Source of the DNA: Phycisphaerae bacterium
Lineage (GTDB): Bacteria > Planctomycetota > Phycisphaerae > UBA1845
Length of the DNA: 37,965 nucleotides
Assembly: GCA_029260025.1 (NCBI GenBank)
Contig: JAJDDZ010000095.1
Coordinates: 1 to 37,965 of the forward strand
Direction: 5' to 3'
In this document: positions 16,470 through 25,126 of the stretch, in pieces
How positions within the stretch are numbered: the stretch's first letter is position 1
Layout of the letters: each line of letters opens with the position of its first letter
Position numbers and translations under genes: made by a program
Notes under the pieces: model-generated
Told to the model about the DNA's origin: nothing
Databases searched by the model: none
What the model saw: only the letters and a program-made list of their open reading frames with translations

Positions 16470-18371
16470 ATGCGATCACTGCAATCATCCCGAAAGAAAC
16501 TGCACGCGTTCCGCGATGCAACGAAATCTGAAAAACGTAAGAAGCGCGGCGCGCCTTCTGATTCGACCCGTCCGGATGCGGAAGCGCCTGGCCAGCAGAC
16601 TCGGCGCGAGTCGTTGCGCGAGTATGCTCGGTGGTTGTGGCCTTATCGGTTGCGGCTAATCGTTGTGTTTGTTCTTGCTCTTGTGACATCCGTTCTGACG
16701 CTTGCTCTTCCGCTGGCGACGAAGTTCATTATCGACACTACACTTCCTGAGACGATTCGATCTCGGGGCGAGAAGATGAGCGAGTTGTTTTTCGTATGCG
16801 GTGGGATGATCTTGTTGATCTTGATCTCGCAGAGCGTTGATACGATTCGTCAGTATTTGATGGCTGTTTTGAATGCGAAGGTAATCTTTCGCCTGCGTCA
16901 GAAACTTTTTGACCGGTTCCTTCGTCTTCCTCTTTCTGTGCTTTCTGATTTGAAGTCGGGGGGGATCGTATCGCGTCTTTCGCAGGATACGGACAAGGTG
17001 ACGGGTCTTGTTCAGATGGCGTTGGTGACACCGGGTGTCGCTTCTTTGCGGGTGGTCTTGACGGTTGTTGTTTTGTTTGTTCTCAGCTGGCAGATGGCGC
17101 TGCTGGCGACGCTGATGATTCCGCCAATCGTTTTTATTAACGTGATCTGGATTCAGCGGGTACGTCCGATCTATCGCGCCATGGCGCACGATCGTGAGGA
17201 GATTGATGCGCGGGTTACGGAGACCTTTGGGGGGATTCGCGTCGTACGAGGATTTCAGCGTGAGCGGCGTGAGCAGCGTCAGTACGCGGTATCTCACCAT
17301 ACGGTGATTCGCAAGAAACTGCTTGCCGAGAAGCTTCAACTGGTCGTTAGTAGCGGTTGGGGTTTCTTGATCCCGGGTGCTTCTCTGGTGATTGTTGGTT
17401 TTGGTAGTTACCTGGTGATTGAGGGTCGCGGTACGGTTGGTGATATCGTTGCGTTTCAGATGTACGCGATGATGCTTCTTCATCCTGTTTCTATGATCGT
17501 AAACTCTTATAGTTCTACTCAGCAGGCGCTTGCTGCTATGGAACGTGTTTTTGACATTCTGCGGCGGCCTATTGAAAAACCTGATGTGCCCGATGCTCGC
17601 GAGACTCCTTGTCCGGTTGATGAGATCACTTTTGACTCGGTTGGATTTGAGTATCGTGAAGGGCTTTCTGTTCTGGAAAACATTTCCCTATCTGTTCCTG
17701 CGGGTAGTGTTGTTGCCCTTGTTGGTCCTAGCGGCGGCGGTAAGACGACGCTTACAGATCTTGTTGCTCGGTTTTATGATCCGACGTCCGGCGCGATTCT
17801 TGTGAATGGCGTTGATCTTCGTGATCTTCGGCTTGCTAGCTATCGGAGTCGGTTGGCGATTGTTCCTCAGGAGGTTTTTCTTTTTGACGGTAGCGTTCGC
17901 GAGAATATTTCCTATGGAAAGCGTCATGCGACGAACTCTGAGATTGTGGATGCCGCTCGGCGTGCGAATGCCCACGAGTTTATCGAGCGACTTCCGGAGA
18001 CTTACGACACGGTTATCGGGGAGCGCGGTATTAAACTTTCCGGGGGGCAGCGCCAGCGCCTTAGCATTGCGCGGGCGATTCTGGCGGACCCCGAGATATT
18101 GATTCTGGATGAGGCGACCAGTAACCTCGATACGGAAAGCGAACAGTTGATCCAGGCGTCGCTGGCGGATCTCTTTGCGAGTCGTACGACTTTTGTGATT
18201 GCACATCGACTGAGTACTGTGACGCATGCGGATATGATCGTGGTGATGGACGGTGGCTGTGTTGTCGAGATTGGGAAACACGACGCGTTGATGGGGGCTG
18301 GGGGACTGTATCGGGATATGGTTGAGCGGCAGCAGAGCTTTGCCGCCGGTGGCGCGGGTTCTGGGTTTTGA
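16470..18371 (+). CDS. MsbA-like ABC exporter (fused permease and ATPase)
   Basis: This 633-residue half-transporter is expected to act as a homodimer. A basic N-terminal extension (residues 1-50, RKKLHAFRDATKSEKRKKR) precedes six membrane helices (about 60-345). The ATPase domain has Walker A GPSGGGKTT (419-427), Q-loop IVPQEVFLF (Q467), signature LSGGQ (523-527), Walker B ILILDEATSNLD (D547, catalytic E548) and H-loop IAHRLSTV (H579). All residues needed for hydrolysis are present. The family exports lipids, lipid A or peptides; the substrate cannot be decided. Third codon positions are strikingly T-rich compared with genes before 13 kb. Confidence 0.93.
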   Translation: MRSLQSSRKKLHAFRDATKSEKRKKRGAPSDSTRPDAEAPGQQTRRESLREYARWLWPYRLRLIVVFVLALVTSVLTLALPLATKFIIDTTLPETIRSRGEKMSELFFVCGGMILLILISQSVDTIRQYLMAVLNAKVIFRLRQKLFDRFLRLPLSVLSDLKSGGIVSRLSQDTDKVTGLVQMALVTPGVASLRVVLTVVVLFVLSWQMALLATLMIPPIVFINVIWIQRVRPIYRAMAHDREEIDARVTETFGGIRVVRGFQRERREQRQYAVSHHTVIRKKLLAEKLQLVVSSGWGFLIPGASLVIVGFGSYLVIEGRGTVGDIVAFQMYAMMLLHPVSMIVNSYSSTQQALAAMERVFDILRRPIEKPDVPDARETPCPVDEITFDSVGFEYREGLSVLENISLSVPAGSVVALVGPSGGGKTTLTDLVARFYDPTSGAILVNGVDLRDLRLASYRSRLAIVPQEVFLFDGSVRENISYGKRHATNSEIVDAARRANAHEFIERLPETYDTVIGERGIKLSGGQRQRLSIARAILADPEILILDEATSNLDTESEQLIQASLADLFASRTTFVIAHRLSTVTHADMIVVMDGGCVVEIGKHDALMGAGGLYRDMVERQQSFAAGGAGSGF

Positions 18372-18790
18372 GGCTTGCGTCTTGACGAGTTTTGGGGGCA
18401 ATTCTTGGATTTAAGATGGGTTTTGTTGGGTTTGTTTTGTGACGGATCGTTTGTTTTGGGGCGTGAGGGGGGATACTGGGTTTGTTTGCGTGTTTGTCTT
18501 TCGGCGCTCCTGTGTGGACCTCTGGGGGTCGTCGTCCGATGGTTGGGGGCGGTGATGATTTGTTCCTTGTTGGGGTTTCCATTTTTCTTTCTCTTTCGGG
18601 CGCGGAACTCTCTTGCCTACTACCGTAATAACTTGACGGGTGATCGGTTAAGGGAATTTCTTAATAGCGCGCGTGGTTAGGGGCGGCTAGCGGGGTTGGC
18701 GTCTTGTCGAGGCAACTTCTGAAGCGATCAGGAGATTGGGGCGATGGCTGCGGGTTGGCTGAAGAGGCTACTTGGTGGTTTAAGGCGGTT
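18372..18790. other. gene-poor interval between ABC exporter and histidine kinase
   Basis: This G/T-rich interval of about 420 bases lies between two convergent genes. One frame (18375-18680, TTG start) encodes a Trp- and Leu-rich stretch with no ribosome site or family resemblance. I judge it non-coding. No clear terminator hairpin was found. Confidence 0.5.
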
Positions 18791-21064
18791 TCATCGGGAC
18801 TTGACTGCGGTTTGTTCGACGTGACGTGACCAATGTCGCTTGATCATGTCGATCAACTGTGCCCTGTTGATCGGCTTGGCGGCGAAGTCGTCACAGCCAT
18901 TTTCCAGACATCTTTGGCGGTCCTGGACCATTGCGTTTGCTGTCAAGGCGATGATGGGGGCGGTGTATCCCATTTCACGCATCAATCGTGTGGCCTCGAA
19001 CCCGTCCATAACGGGCATCTGCATGTCCATCAGGACGACGTCGAATGCTGGGTCATTGTCGGATGCGATGATTGCATCCAGGGCGAGCCTTCCATCCTTG
19101 ACTACGGTTACTCTGGCACCGGCTTTTTCCATGATGCCTTTTATCAAGACCTGGTTTGTCCGGTTATCCTCAGCGACAAGTATCCGACAGCCTGTGAGTT
19201 CCGTATCCGCGGTGATCGCGTCCGATGCGTAGAGCTGTCGTCGAGCCGCGCCGGATGTATTTGTCACCATTCTGACACCCTCTACTGGTCCGGTGGCGAT
19301 CGTGGCCCGGAAGGTACTCCCCTGATCGATTTCGGTTCGTATCAGCGTCACGTCGCCTCCGAGTAGTTTGGCGAACTGCTTGCTGATCGTCAGGCCCAAG
19401 CCAGTCCCTCCAAACTTTCGCGATGTTGACGCGTCAGCCTGCGAGAATTCAGCGAAAATGTTTTCTGCCTGTTGTTCTGTCATCCCGTGCCCTGTGTCGA
19501 TCACATCAAACTGTAAGCTGGGCGCATCGCTGCGTTCTAGAAAACTTGCGACGAGACGTACTTCGCCATAAGTGGTGAACTTGATCGCGTTTCCAACCAA
19601 GTTGATTAGTATCTGACGCAAACGCATGGGATCGCTCGTGACCGTTTCTGGAACTGGGGTCGCGAAGTCGACTGAGAAGGCTACCCCTTTCGACTCTGCC
19701 TGTTTCTGCATGAGTGACGTTACATCAGCAATAATGGTCGCCGGAGAACAGTCTGTGGACTCGATCGTCATCCCCCCCGCCTCGATCTTGGAGAGATCGA
19801 GAATGTCGTTGATGACGCCTAGCAGATGCTCGCCATTTCTTCGAATCGTGCGGATGGAGTTCATCTTCTCAGCCTGAAGGAGATTGGGCGCCTCCAAGTT
19901 TTCCGCGAACCCGAGGATTGCGGTCATGGGTGTGCGAATCTCGTGACTCATGTTTGCCAGAAACTGACTCTTTGCGCGGTCGGCTGCTTCGGCTTCTTCT
20001 TTTGCCTTGAGGAGTCGGTCCTGGGCGGCGTTGCGTTCGGTGATGTCGAGAATCATTGCCACGTAGACCGGCGAATCGCCTTGGAACAGTTGCAAATGAA
20101 CTTCTACGGGATAGGTGGAGCCGTCCTTCCTCTGATGGAAAGTCTCGAATTCCACCTTTTCCCGGGTGCCGGTTATCAGCGGGGAAAGCAACTTCTGAAA
20201 ACCATCAGCTGAAACGCCTGGTTTTATGTCGATTGGTGTGAGCGCCTGAAGTTCTTCGATCGTGTAGCCGAGGTTCTCTCGCGCACCCCGGTTTACCTCG
20301 ACGAAAAGGAGGGTGCTTGCGTCGAAAACGAAGACTTCAGTTAGCGATTCCTCAACCGCTCGACCGAGGCTTGCACGGTCTAACTGCTGGCGCCGTTGAT
20401 TTGTATTGTCGCGCACAATGAATTCGACTGTTGCACCAATCGGGTCGGGAATCATCGCCATCGAGAGTTGTCGATCGTGATCCTCAAATTCGAAGTTCGC
20501 TGGGCGGCCATGCTCAAGGGTTTCGGTTGCCCTGTTGTGCCACAGTTCTGGGATGTTTCGCCCGATGTTCGTGTTCCATGAACGGAGTAGACCGCGACTC
20601 GCGAGGTTTGCGTAGGCAACCTTCCCGCTTTGAGTTATTTGGATTACGGGCTCTGGATTCAGATCCCGATTCCTGGCAAGCTTGGCAGCCTCTTTCTCGC
20701 TCCCTCGCAATTCGCTATCGCTGCGGCGAAGGAAGAAGCCGAGGCATGCCACGGTCCAAATCGCATAAAGAGCGATAACACGGTTGAATATGACTTTCCA
20801 GGCATCGCCGCCTGGTGGAGAAAAGAAGAATCCTACTAGCGTGAGGATCGAGCAGGCCGCCGCGAACGTGAGTATGTCGCACCGCCGCGGCGAACTCAGT
20901 GTGACGAGGATGACTGTCACATACGGTACGGCGGCGGCTACGCCCAGCGGAATGCGCACGTCAATAACGAAGACCAGCGCGGCTGAAAGAGCGGCCACGA
21001 CAGTGACCCAGCGTCTTGGTTTTTGTGAAGTCAGCGCGGACTCGATCGCAATTCTCCGACTCAT
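18791..21064 (-). CDS. hybrid sensor histidine kinase with two PAS-like domains and receiver
   Basis: This 757-residue protein has several membrane segments in residues about 18-113, with no large periplasmic loop. PAS-like domains cover about 135-220 (degenerate) and 235-345 (ends MILDITERN). The HisKA motif FLANMSHEIRTPM carries the phosphoacceptor H374. The HATPase has LINLVGNAIKFT, VIDTGHGM and FGGTGLGLTI (around 487-560). The receiver (626-745) starts RILVAEDN and has the phosphoacceptor Asp (D680) in VLMDMQMPVMDG and Lys in AAKPI. No DNA-binding output and no cognate regulator lie nearby, so the partner is unknown. A ribosome site (AAGG) precedes the ATG. Confidence 0.95.
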   Translation of the reverse strand: MSRRIAIESALTSQKPRRWVTVVAALSAALVFVIDVRIPLGVAAAVPYVTVILVTLSSPRRCDILTFAAACSILTLVGFFFSPPGGDAWKVIFNRVIALYAIWTVACLGFFLRRSDSELRGSEKEAAKLARNRDLNPEPVIQITQSGKVAYANLASRGLLRSWNTNIGRNIPELWHNRATETLEHGRPANFEFEDHDRQLSMAMIPDPIGATVEFIVRDNTNQRRQQLDRASLGRAVEESLTEVFVFDASTLLFVEVNRGARENLGYTIEELQALTPIDIKPGVSADGFQKLLSPLITGTREKVEFETFHQRKDGSTYPVEVHLQLFQGDSPVYVAMILDITERNAAQDRLLKAKEEAEAADRAKSQFLANMSHEIRTPMTAILGFAENLEAPNLLQAEKMNSIRTIRRNGEHLLGVINDILDLSKIEAGGMTIESTDCSPATIIADVTSLMQKQAESKGVAFSVDFATPVPETVTSDPMRLRQILINLVGNAIKFTTYGEVRLVASFLERSDAPSLQFDVIDTGHGMTEQQAENIFAEFSQADASTSRKFGGTGLGLTISKQFAKLLGGDVTLIRTEIDQGSTFRATIATGPVEGVRMVTNTSGAARRQLYASDAITADTELTGCRILVAEDNRTNQVLIKGIMEKAGARVTVVKDGRLALDAIIASDNDPAFDVVLMDMQMPVMDGFEATRLMREMGYTAPIIALTANAMVQDRQRCLENGCDDFAAKPINRAQLIDMIKRHWSRHVEQTAVKSR

Positions 21065-21433
21065 AGAGACCTTGTTGACCCCGATGGCACGAGATTGAAG
21101 AACCGGTCTTTGGCGACGGAATTTCGCCGCCCAATTCTCGAACTATTCTCGGTGATCGGCCATGCGATCCCCCGAAGTTAACATTGCCTCATACCAATAA
21201 GTCTATTCCCAAAAATGGGAATCGGCGGTTCTCGTCCCGCTCTTTATTCACCTGTTACGCATTCTTGGAGCAATGTTTCGGAGGTCAATAATAGGCGTAC
21301 TGACGGCTTTGTGATGATCGGTGAAGTGGCGCTGTTGCTTCTTATTCTTGACTTGGCGTGCGACTGACTGAGGTTTTTCTTTAGGGGTACATTCTGCGTG
21401 CCGGGTGGTGCTAGACTTTTTTTGTGGGTGCTC
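21065..21433. other. intergenic interval upstream of the kinase
   Basis: This 369-base interval lies between the kinase start and the desaturase stop, both on the minus strand, and probably holds the kinase promoter. The only structure I see is the perfect hairpin at 21205-21222. No open frame with a ribosome site was found. Confidence 0.5.
21205..21222. repeat. perfect 7-bp inverted repeat with A4 loop
   Basis: ATTCCCA (21205-21211) pairs with TGGGAAT (21216-21222) around AAAA. It lies about 140 bases upstream of the kinase start. Without a T-run it is more likely an operator or cruciform than a terminator. Confidence 0.4.
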
Positions 21434-22585
21434 TTAGTTGTCGGGGATTACTGGGCAGAGGTCTGGTTTTCCCATTTGTTTTAGCCAGCGGAAGTGGGAG
21501 TTTATTCCTGAGAATATGCTTCCGTGGTCGTTGTAGCGGATGCCGTGTTTTGCGCAGGCTTCTTCAACCAATTTGGAGAGTCGGGGATAGTGGATGTGGC
21601 AGATTCTCGGGAAGAGGTGGTGCTCTACCTGGAAGTTCAACCCTCCTAGGAACCACGTTACCAGTGGATTTCTGCGTGAGAAGTCTACGGTTGTCTCTAC
21701 CTGATGGACGGCCCAGTCGCTTTCGACTTGTCCGGTTGACAATTCGGGGAGCGGGAAGTCTGCGGACTCTACTACGTGGGCGAGTTGGAACACTACGCTT
21801 ATCAAGACGCCCACGGTGCACGCGACGAGTGTGTAGATGGCGAGAGAGATCCAGATGGGATGGAACAACATCGGAATCAAGAAGGCAAACGAAAAGAACA
21901 CTATTTTTCCGCCGATGAAAACGGCTAAGTCTTTGCGCTTGGGGCGGGCGAACGGGTGGGAGTTTATCTTGCCCACGGCGACGTGATGAAAGTCGTCGAA
22001 GAGATGCCACTTGATGCCGAGAAAACCATAGAGTACCCACATGTAGAAGTGCTGGATGCGGTGGAGTGCGAATCGCTTTTGGTGTGGGGAGAAGCGACCA
22101 AGGAAACCTACCTGAATGTCGTCGTCGTAGTCGGCGATGTTTGTGTAGGTGTGGTGGAGGGTGTTGTGCTTTTTCTCCCAGACAAAGGAGCTGCCGCCGA
22201 CCAAATCTAAGCCCATCGCGGTGAGGCGGTTTATCCAGTTGTGACGTGAGTATGCTCTGTGCGAACCGTCGTGCTGAATGTTGAAACCGACGGCTGTGAT
22301 GGAAAGGGCTAGTGAGCCGGACAATAAGATCGTGTGCCACCAGGCGGTCGCTCCGAATACCAAGAGTCCGTAAGAACCGATGACCCAGGCGAAGATGATC
22401 GCGGACTTGATGTACATCTGGGGGCAGTCGCGCGGTGATCGTCCGGTAGATTCGAAATAGGTTGCGACGGTTTTTTTCAGGTCTGTGTAGAAGGGACTAT
22501 CTCTGGTGAACCTGATGGGTTTGGGGTCGCTGCGCAAAGCCTTGGCCGCTTTGGGCGGAGCGACTGGGCTCTTGCTTTCTGACAT
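21434..22585 (-). CDS. membrane fatty acid desaturase, front-end (QxxHH) type
   Basis: This 383-residue di-iron desaturase has the three histidine boxes: HDGSH (first), HNTLHH (second) and QVEHH followed by LFP (third). Gln in place of the first His of box three is the hallmark of front-end (delta-5/6-type, linoleoyl-CoA-like) desaturases. No cytochrome b5 domain is fused: the N-terminus is a short Ala/Lys-rich stretch, so electrons must come from a separate donor. Two pairs of membrane helices surround the boxes (AIIFAWVIGSYGLLVFGATA; ALSITAVGF; later FSFAFLIPMLFHPIWISLAI and following). It introduces a double bond into acyl chains at the membrane; position and acyl carrier are not determined. 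It is followed by the kinase on the same strand after 369 bases. Confidence 0.92.
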   Translation of the reverse strand: MSESKSPVAPPKAAKALRSDPKPIRFTRDSPFYTDLKKTVATYFESTGRSPRDCPQMYIKSAIIFAWVIGSYGLLVFGATAWWHTILLSGSLALSITAVGFNIQHDGSHRAYSRHNWINRLTAMGLDLVGGSSFVWEKKHNTLHHTYTNIADYDDDIQVGFLGRFSPHQKRFALHRIQHFYMWVLYGFLGIKWHLFDDFHHVAVGKINSHPFARPKRKDLAVFIGGKIVFFSFAFLIPMLFHPIWISLAIYTLVACTVGVLISVVFQLAHVVESADFPLPELSTGQVESDWAVHQVETTVDFSRRNPLVTWFLGGLNFQVEHHLFPRICHIHYPRLSKLVEEACAKHGIRYNDHGSIFSGINSHFRWLKQMGKPDLCPVIPDN

Positions 22586-22760
22586 TCGGGGATTCTAGAT
22601 GAAAGTGGTAGGGTCGGCAATGAAGTTTGCCGGAGATGGGGTCGTTCCGTTGTACCTTGATGTTTTGGAGTTGGGGTTGCTCGTTTGCGAATGGGAAGGG
22701 GGTGTGTTTTCTTGGTTTTTTATTTCGCTGTGGCGATTCTGTCGGGCTTTTTTTTTGCCG

Positions 22761-23492
22761 TTACTGGATTGCGTAGAAGGATCCATAGAGGAGGATTATT
22801 GTGTTGTAGGCGGCGTGGGTTCCTGCGGCTGCCCCGTAGCCTCGGAACCAGAAGACGGTTGCCAAGTAGACGCCTGCCAGTGCGCGGAATGAGAACGGGA
22901 CTAGTCCGAAGGGCTCGGTTCCGATCGGTGGGTGGTGGTGTGCTGAGAATAGAAGGGACGAGAGTATTATCGCGGTGATTGCGACGGTTGTTTTCTTGAG
23001 TTTGAGCAGGTCTGCTGCGACTACGACGATTAGGGATATCATGATTAGACGGAAAACTAACTCTTCGTAAATGCCAGCGCCGATTCCGACGGCTAGCTGA
23101 CTTATGAGTTGTCCTGGCTGCGGGGAGGATGCTGATAGACTTACTGCCCAACTTAGGGCTAGAAGGGGTCCTGTTGCGAGGATTGCTTCTGGGTACATCA
23201 AGAATACGCGACGCCAGCGGATAGACCATGGGCGGCGTGATGCGATATGGGTGGCTAATAGAATGATTACGATTGCCGCACCGGGTGCCCAGACGCCTAG
23301 GTGGCCGAAGTTTTGTAAGCACTGCCTGAGGAAATCGTAGGCGACAACTACCGTTGGTTGGAAGGCGATGGAGACTTCGTAGAAAATGATAAGGGGGAGT
23401 AGAAAGATCAAGCTGTCTAGCGGGCTTGCCAGGATTCGTCGATTGGGTGGGTCTTTTTCGATTGCTTGTTGTATTGGTTTTTTTGTGGCCAT
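22761..23492 (-). CDS. CPBP-family intramembrane metalloprotease
   Basis: This 243-residue polytopic membrane protein has about seven hydrophobic segments. GAGIYEELVFRLIM contains the EExxxR motif of the CPBP (Abi/Rce1-like) family, SALLFSAHHHP is not exact in the track-independent reading but the segment does read LLFSAHHHPP and gives the second metal-ligand element, and GTHAAYNTI gives the third conserved region. Members are glutamate proteases that cleave prenylated or membrane substrates, or serve in peptide self-immunity; the substrate here is unknown. The N-terminus is basic and Gln/Lys-rich. An AAGG sits directly before the ATG. It lies 175 bases upstream of the desaturase on the same strand, so cotranscription is possible. 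Confidence 0.9.
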   Translation of the reverse strand: MATKKPIQQAIEKDPPNRRILASPLDSLIFLLPLIIFYEVSIAFQPTVVVAYDFLRQCLQNFGHLGVWAPGAAIVIILLATHIASRRPWSIRWRRVFLMYPEAILATGPLLALSWAVSLSASSPQPGQLISQLAVGIGAGIYEELVFRLIMISLIVVVAADLLKLKKTTVAITAIILSSLLFSAHHHPPIGTEPFGLVPFSFRALAGVYLATVFWFRGYGAAAGTHAAYNTIILLYGSFYAIQ

Positions 23493-23916
23493 CCTTGGGG
23501 GTATGGTGGCGATGTTGTGGTTGGTTGCAAGTCGGGATGGATCGAGGTTTCTTTGTAGTCTTGGCGTGCTACATATTTTGACATGTGATTTTCGGTTGGT
23601 TTGATGATTGTGGGGGTTGGTGCTTTGGCAGAAGTTTTCGGCTGTCTTGTAGGGCGGTTTTGTTACATCAGCGCAACATGTGCCGAAGATATTCAGTTTG
23701 GGGCGGGCGGTAAGTCTTGGATTAACGCCTGCAAGCAGGTTGAATGCCTAGGATTTGGTGGTTCTGGTTGTTTTCCTAGTTGTTGGAATTGAGGCGTTGA
23801 GACCGTTTCGGGTTGAAAAAGATACAGAAATTGTCTATCTTGTCCTCTTGACTCTTGGCCTTGTTGGTCGGGGGTGTTTGATTTGAAACTTGATACTTCG
23901 GTGAAGGAGATTCTCT
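23493..23916. other. intergenic interval holding a promoter
   Basis: This 424-base interval lies between two divergent genes. The proximal 100 bases contain the promoter and ribosome site of the Cys-rich peptide gene. A frame at 23601-23792 (TTG start, no ribosome site) is not convincing. Nothing else is recognised. Confidence 0.5.
23813..23841 (+). promoter_or_regulatory. candidate sigma-70-type promoter for the Cys-rich peptide
   Basis: TTGAAA (23813-23818) and TATCTT (23836-23841) are separated by exactly 17 bases and lie 75 bases before the ATG at 23917. The match is 5/6 and 4/6 to the E. coli consensus; its use in this phylum is assumed. Confidence 0.4.
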
Positions 23917-24102
23917 ATGAGCAAGCAAATGATTCGTAAGATCAGCAGCATCGCCCTTGGTAGCGTTGCCATTTTCTTTATTGCGACTGCGCCTTTGGGT
24001 TGCTGTGCTACGAAGGGTTGTAGCAGTGGGTGTTCGAAGAAGAAGGGTTGTGCGGCTGGTTGCTCGAAGCCATGCTGCAAGAAAGCCTCCGCTAAGGGTT
24101 AG
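23917..24102 (+). CDS. Cys-rich mini-lipoprotein, possible metal-binding peptide
   Basis: This 61-residue protein has a strong AAGGAG ribosome site (23904-23909) 7 bases before the ATG. A signal segment (ISSIALGSVAIFFIATAPLG) ends at a Cys in a lipobox-like setting (PLGC). The mature part is a Cys/Lys/Gly ladder with a recurring GC-x-x-GCSK unit (TKGCSSGCSK, KGCAAGCSKPCC), nine Cys in about 33 residues. Such a sequence suits periplasmic metal binding or a redox/structural peptide; no known family is recognised. The stop is TAG. The 17 codons after it are an in-frame imperfect copy of the protein's tail (see the repeat entry). The gene has its own promoter-like element and a strong terminator, so it is probably monocistronic. 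Confidence 0.75.
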   Translation: MSKQMIRKISSIALGSVAIFFIATAPLGCCATKGCSSGCSKKKGCAAGCSKPCCKKASAKG

Positions 24103-24139
24103 AAGACTGGTTGCACGAAGCCATGCCGTAAGAATGCCT
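24056..24139 (+). repeat. 33-bp tandem direct repeat spanning the stop of the Cys-rich gene
   Basis: Copy one is at 24056-24088 and copy two at 24107-24139, offset 51 bases (17 codons), with 29 of 33 positions identical. The TAG at 24100-24102 separates them. The second copy stays in frame (KTGCTKPCRKNA) and ends at a TAG at 24139-24141. Confidence 0.8.
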
Positions 24140-24209
24140 AGTTGCGGCGGAGGGCGAGGATGCGGTGTTTTGACGCCTGTATTTCTTGCCGGCTGAACTG
24201 AATCGAATT

Positions 24210-24239
24210 ACGGGCGGTCTCTTGGCCGCCCGTTTTTTT
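24210..24239 (+). terminator. Rho-independent terminator
   Basis: The stem A+CGGGCGG (24210-24217) pairs with CCGCCCG+T (24226-24233) around an 8-base loop, and T7 follows (24233-24239). It lies about 108 bases after the stop of the Cys-rich gene and before the methyltransferase gene. Confidence 0.9.
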
Positions 24240-24319
24240 GTGCGCGGGTGGTGACCTTTGTGCTTTCTTCACTTTGGGTCGGGATGGACCGATAAGTATT
24301 TCATGAAGGTTTTTCGACT

Positions 24320-25027
24320 ATGAGTGCGCGCTGGCTTTTCGATCGACTCAGTTTGTCTGCGCCGCTTGCGCGATTGATTGGGTTGTTTGGTGGCGAACGT
24401 TTTTGCGCCCATGATTATTGGGAAGCTCGTCATCGTAGCCATCGCGGGAAACTTAGTGCTGTTGGGCATGCGCAACTTTCCGATTCGGCGAATGCTGCGC
24501 AGTACGAGACCAAGCGGGATCATGTAACACGGGCGATCGGGAAGCATGTTTCCGAACCCCAGGGGAAGACGCTTCTTGATGCGGGGTGCGGGATTGGGCT
24601 CTTGACTTCTGCGTTTGTCGATCTTGGGTTTTCTGTGACCGGGGCGGATGTATCGCGAACGGGGATCGCGGAGGCTGAGGCGCGCGAGGGGCGAGTGCAG
24701 TTTGTTGTGTCTTCGCTTGAGAGGCTTGCGCTTTCACAGGTGTTTGACGTTGTTGTGATCGTTGATGTGTTGTTGCATGTTGTTGAGCAAGACGCGTGGG
24801 TAGAATCTCTTGGGTCATTGTCGCGACATGTACGGGAGGGTGGGATTCTGGTTGTTGTTGACTCGATGCAGCGAGTCGATGACGGTAAGCCTGTGCATTG
24901 TAACTGGCGCAGGCTGGATGATATTAGCGAGACGGTTTTGGGTTTTGGTCTGACGCTGATTGATCATGTTGAGTTTGAACTCTCGCACGAGGGGTCTCGG
25001 AAAGACATCGCGATTTTTCGCCGGTAG
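24320..25027 (+). CDS. class I SAM-dependent methyltransferase
   Basis: This 235-residue protein has a Rossmann-fold SAM-binding core. Motif I is TLLDAGCGIGLLTSAF (near residues 88-103); the acidic motif II end is VTGADVSRTGI; motif IV is FDVVVIVDVLLHVV, and post-motif LSRHVREGGILVVVDS is typical. The N-terminal 85 residues are an extra segment with HDYWEARHRSHRGKLSAVG and no recognised domain. The substrate (small molecule, lipid or protein) cannot be told. A GAAGG ribosome site lies about 11 bases before the ATG. Its stop is about 100 bases upstream of the DUF4202 gene, and it is insulated from the Cys-rich gene by a terminator. Confidence 0.85.
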   Translation: MSARWLFDRLSLSAPLARLIGLFGGERFCAHDYWEARHRSHRGKLSAVGHAQLSDSANAAQYETKRDHVTRAIGKHVSEPQGKTLLDAGCGIGLLTSAFVDLGFSVTGADVSRTGIAEAEAREGRVQFVVSSLERLALSQVFDVVVIVDVLLHVVEQDAWVESLGSLSRHVREGGILVVVDSMQRVDDGKPVHCNWRRLDDISETVLGFGLTLIDHVEFELSHEGSRKDIAIFRR

Positions 25028-25126
25028 GGCTGCCTTGGCGACTTCATTTCTGTTGGTATACTCCCGCGCTGGGCGGTCTTGCTGAGCGATTGTCTCTACC
25101 GCGCCGCGATTCTGGGAGGTACCTCT

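Noticed and set aside
18375-18680. Frame of 101 codons after the ABC exporter
   Set aside because: TTG start, no ribosome site, low-complexity G/T-rich DNA and no recognisable domain.
18744-18824. 27-codon frame preceded by a Shine-Dalgarno-like AGGAG
   Set aside because: It overlaps the 3' end of the kinase in antisense, is very short and the spacing to the start is long.
23601-23792. 63-codon Cys-containing frame upstream of the Cys-rich peptide
   Set aside because: TTG start, no ribosome site and no repeat similarity to the neighbouring Cys-rich peptide.
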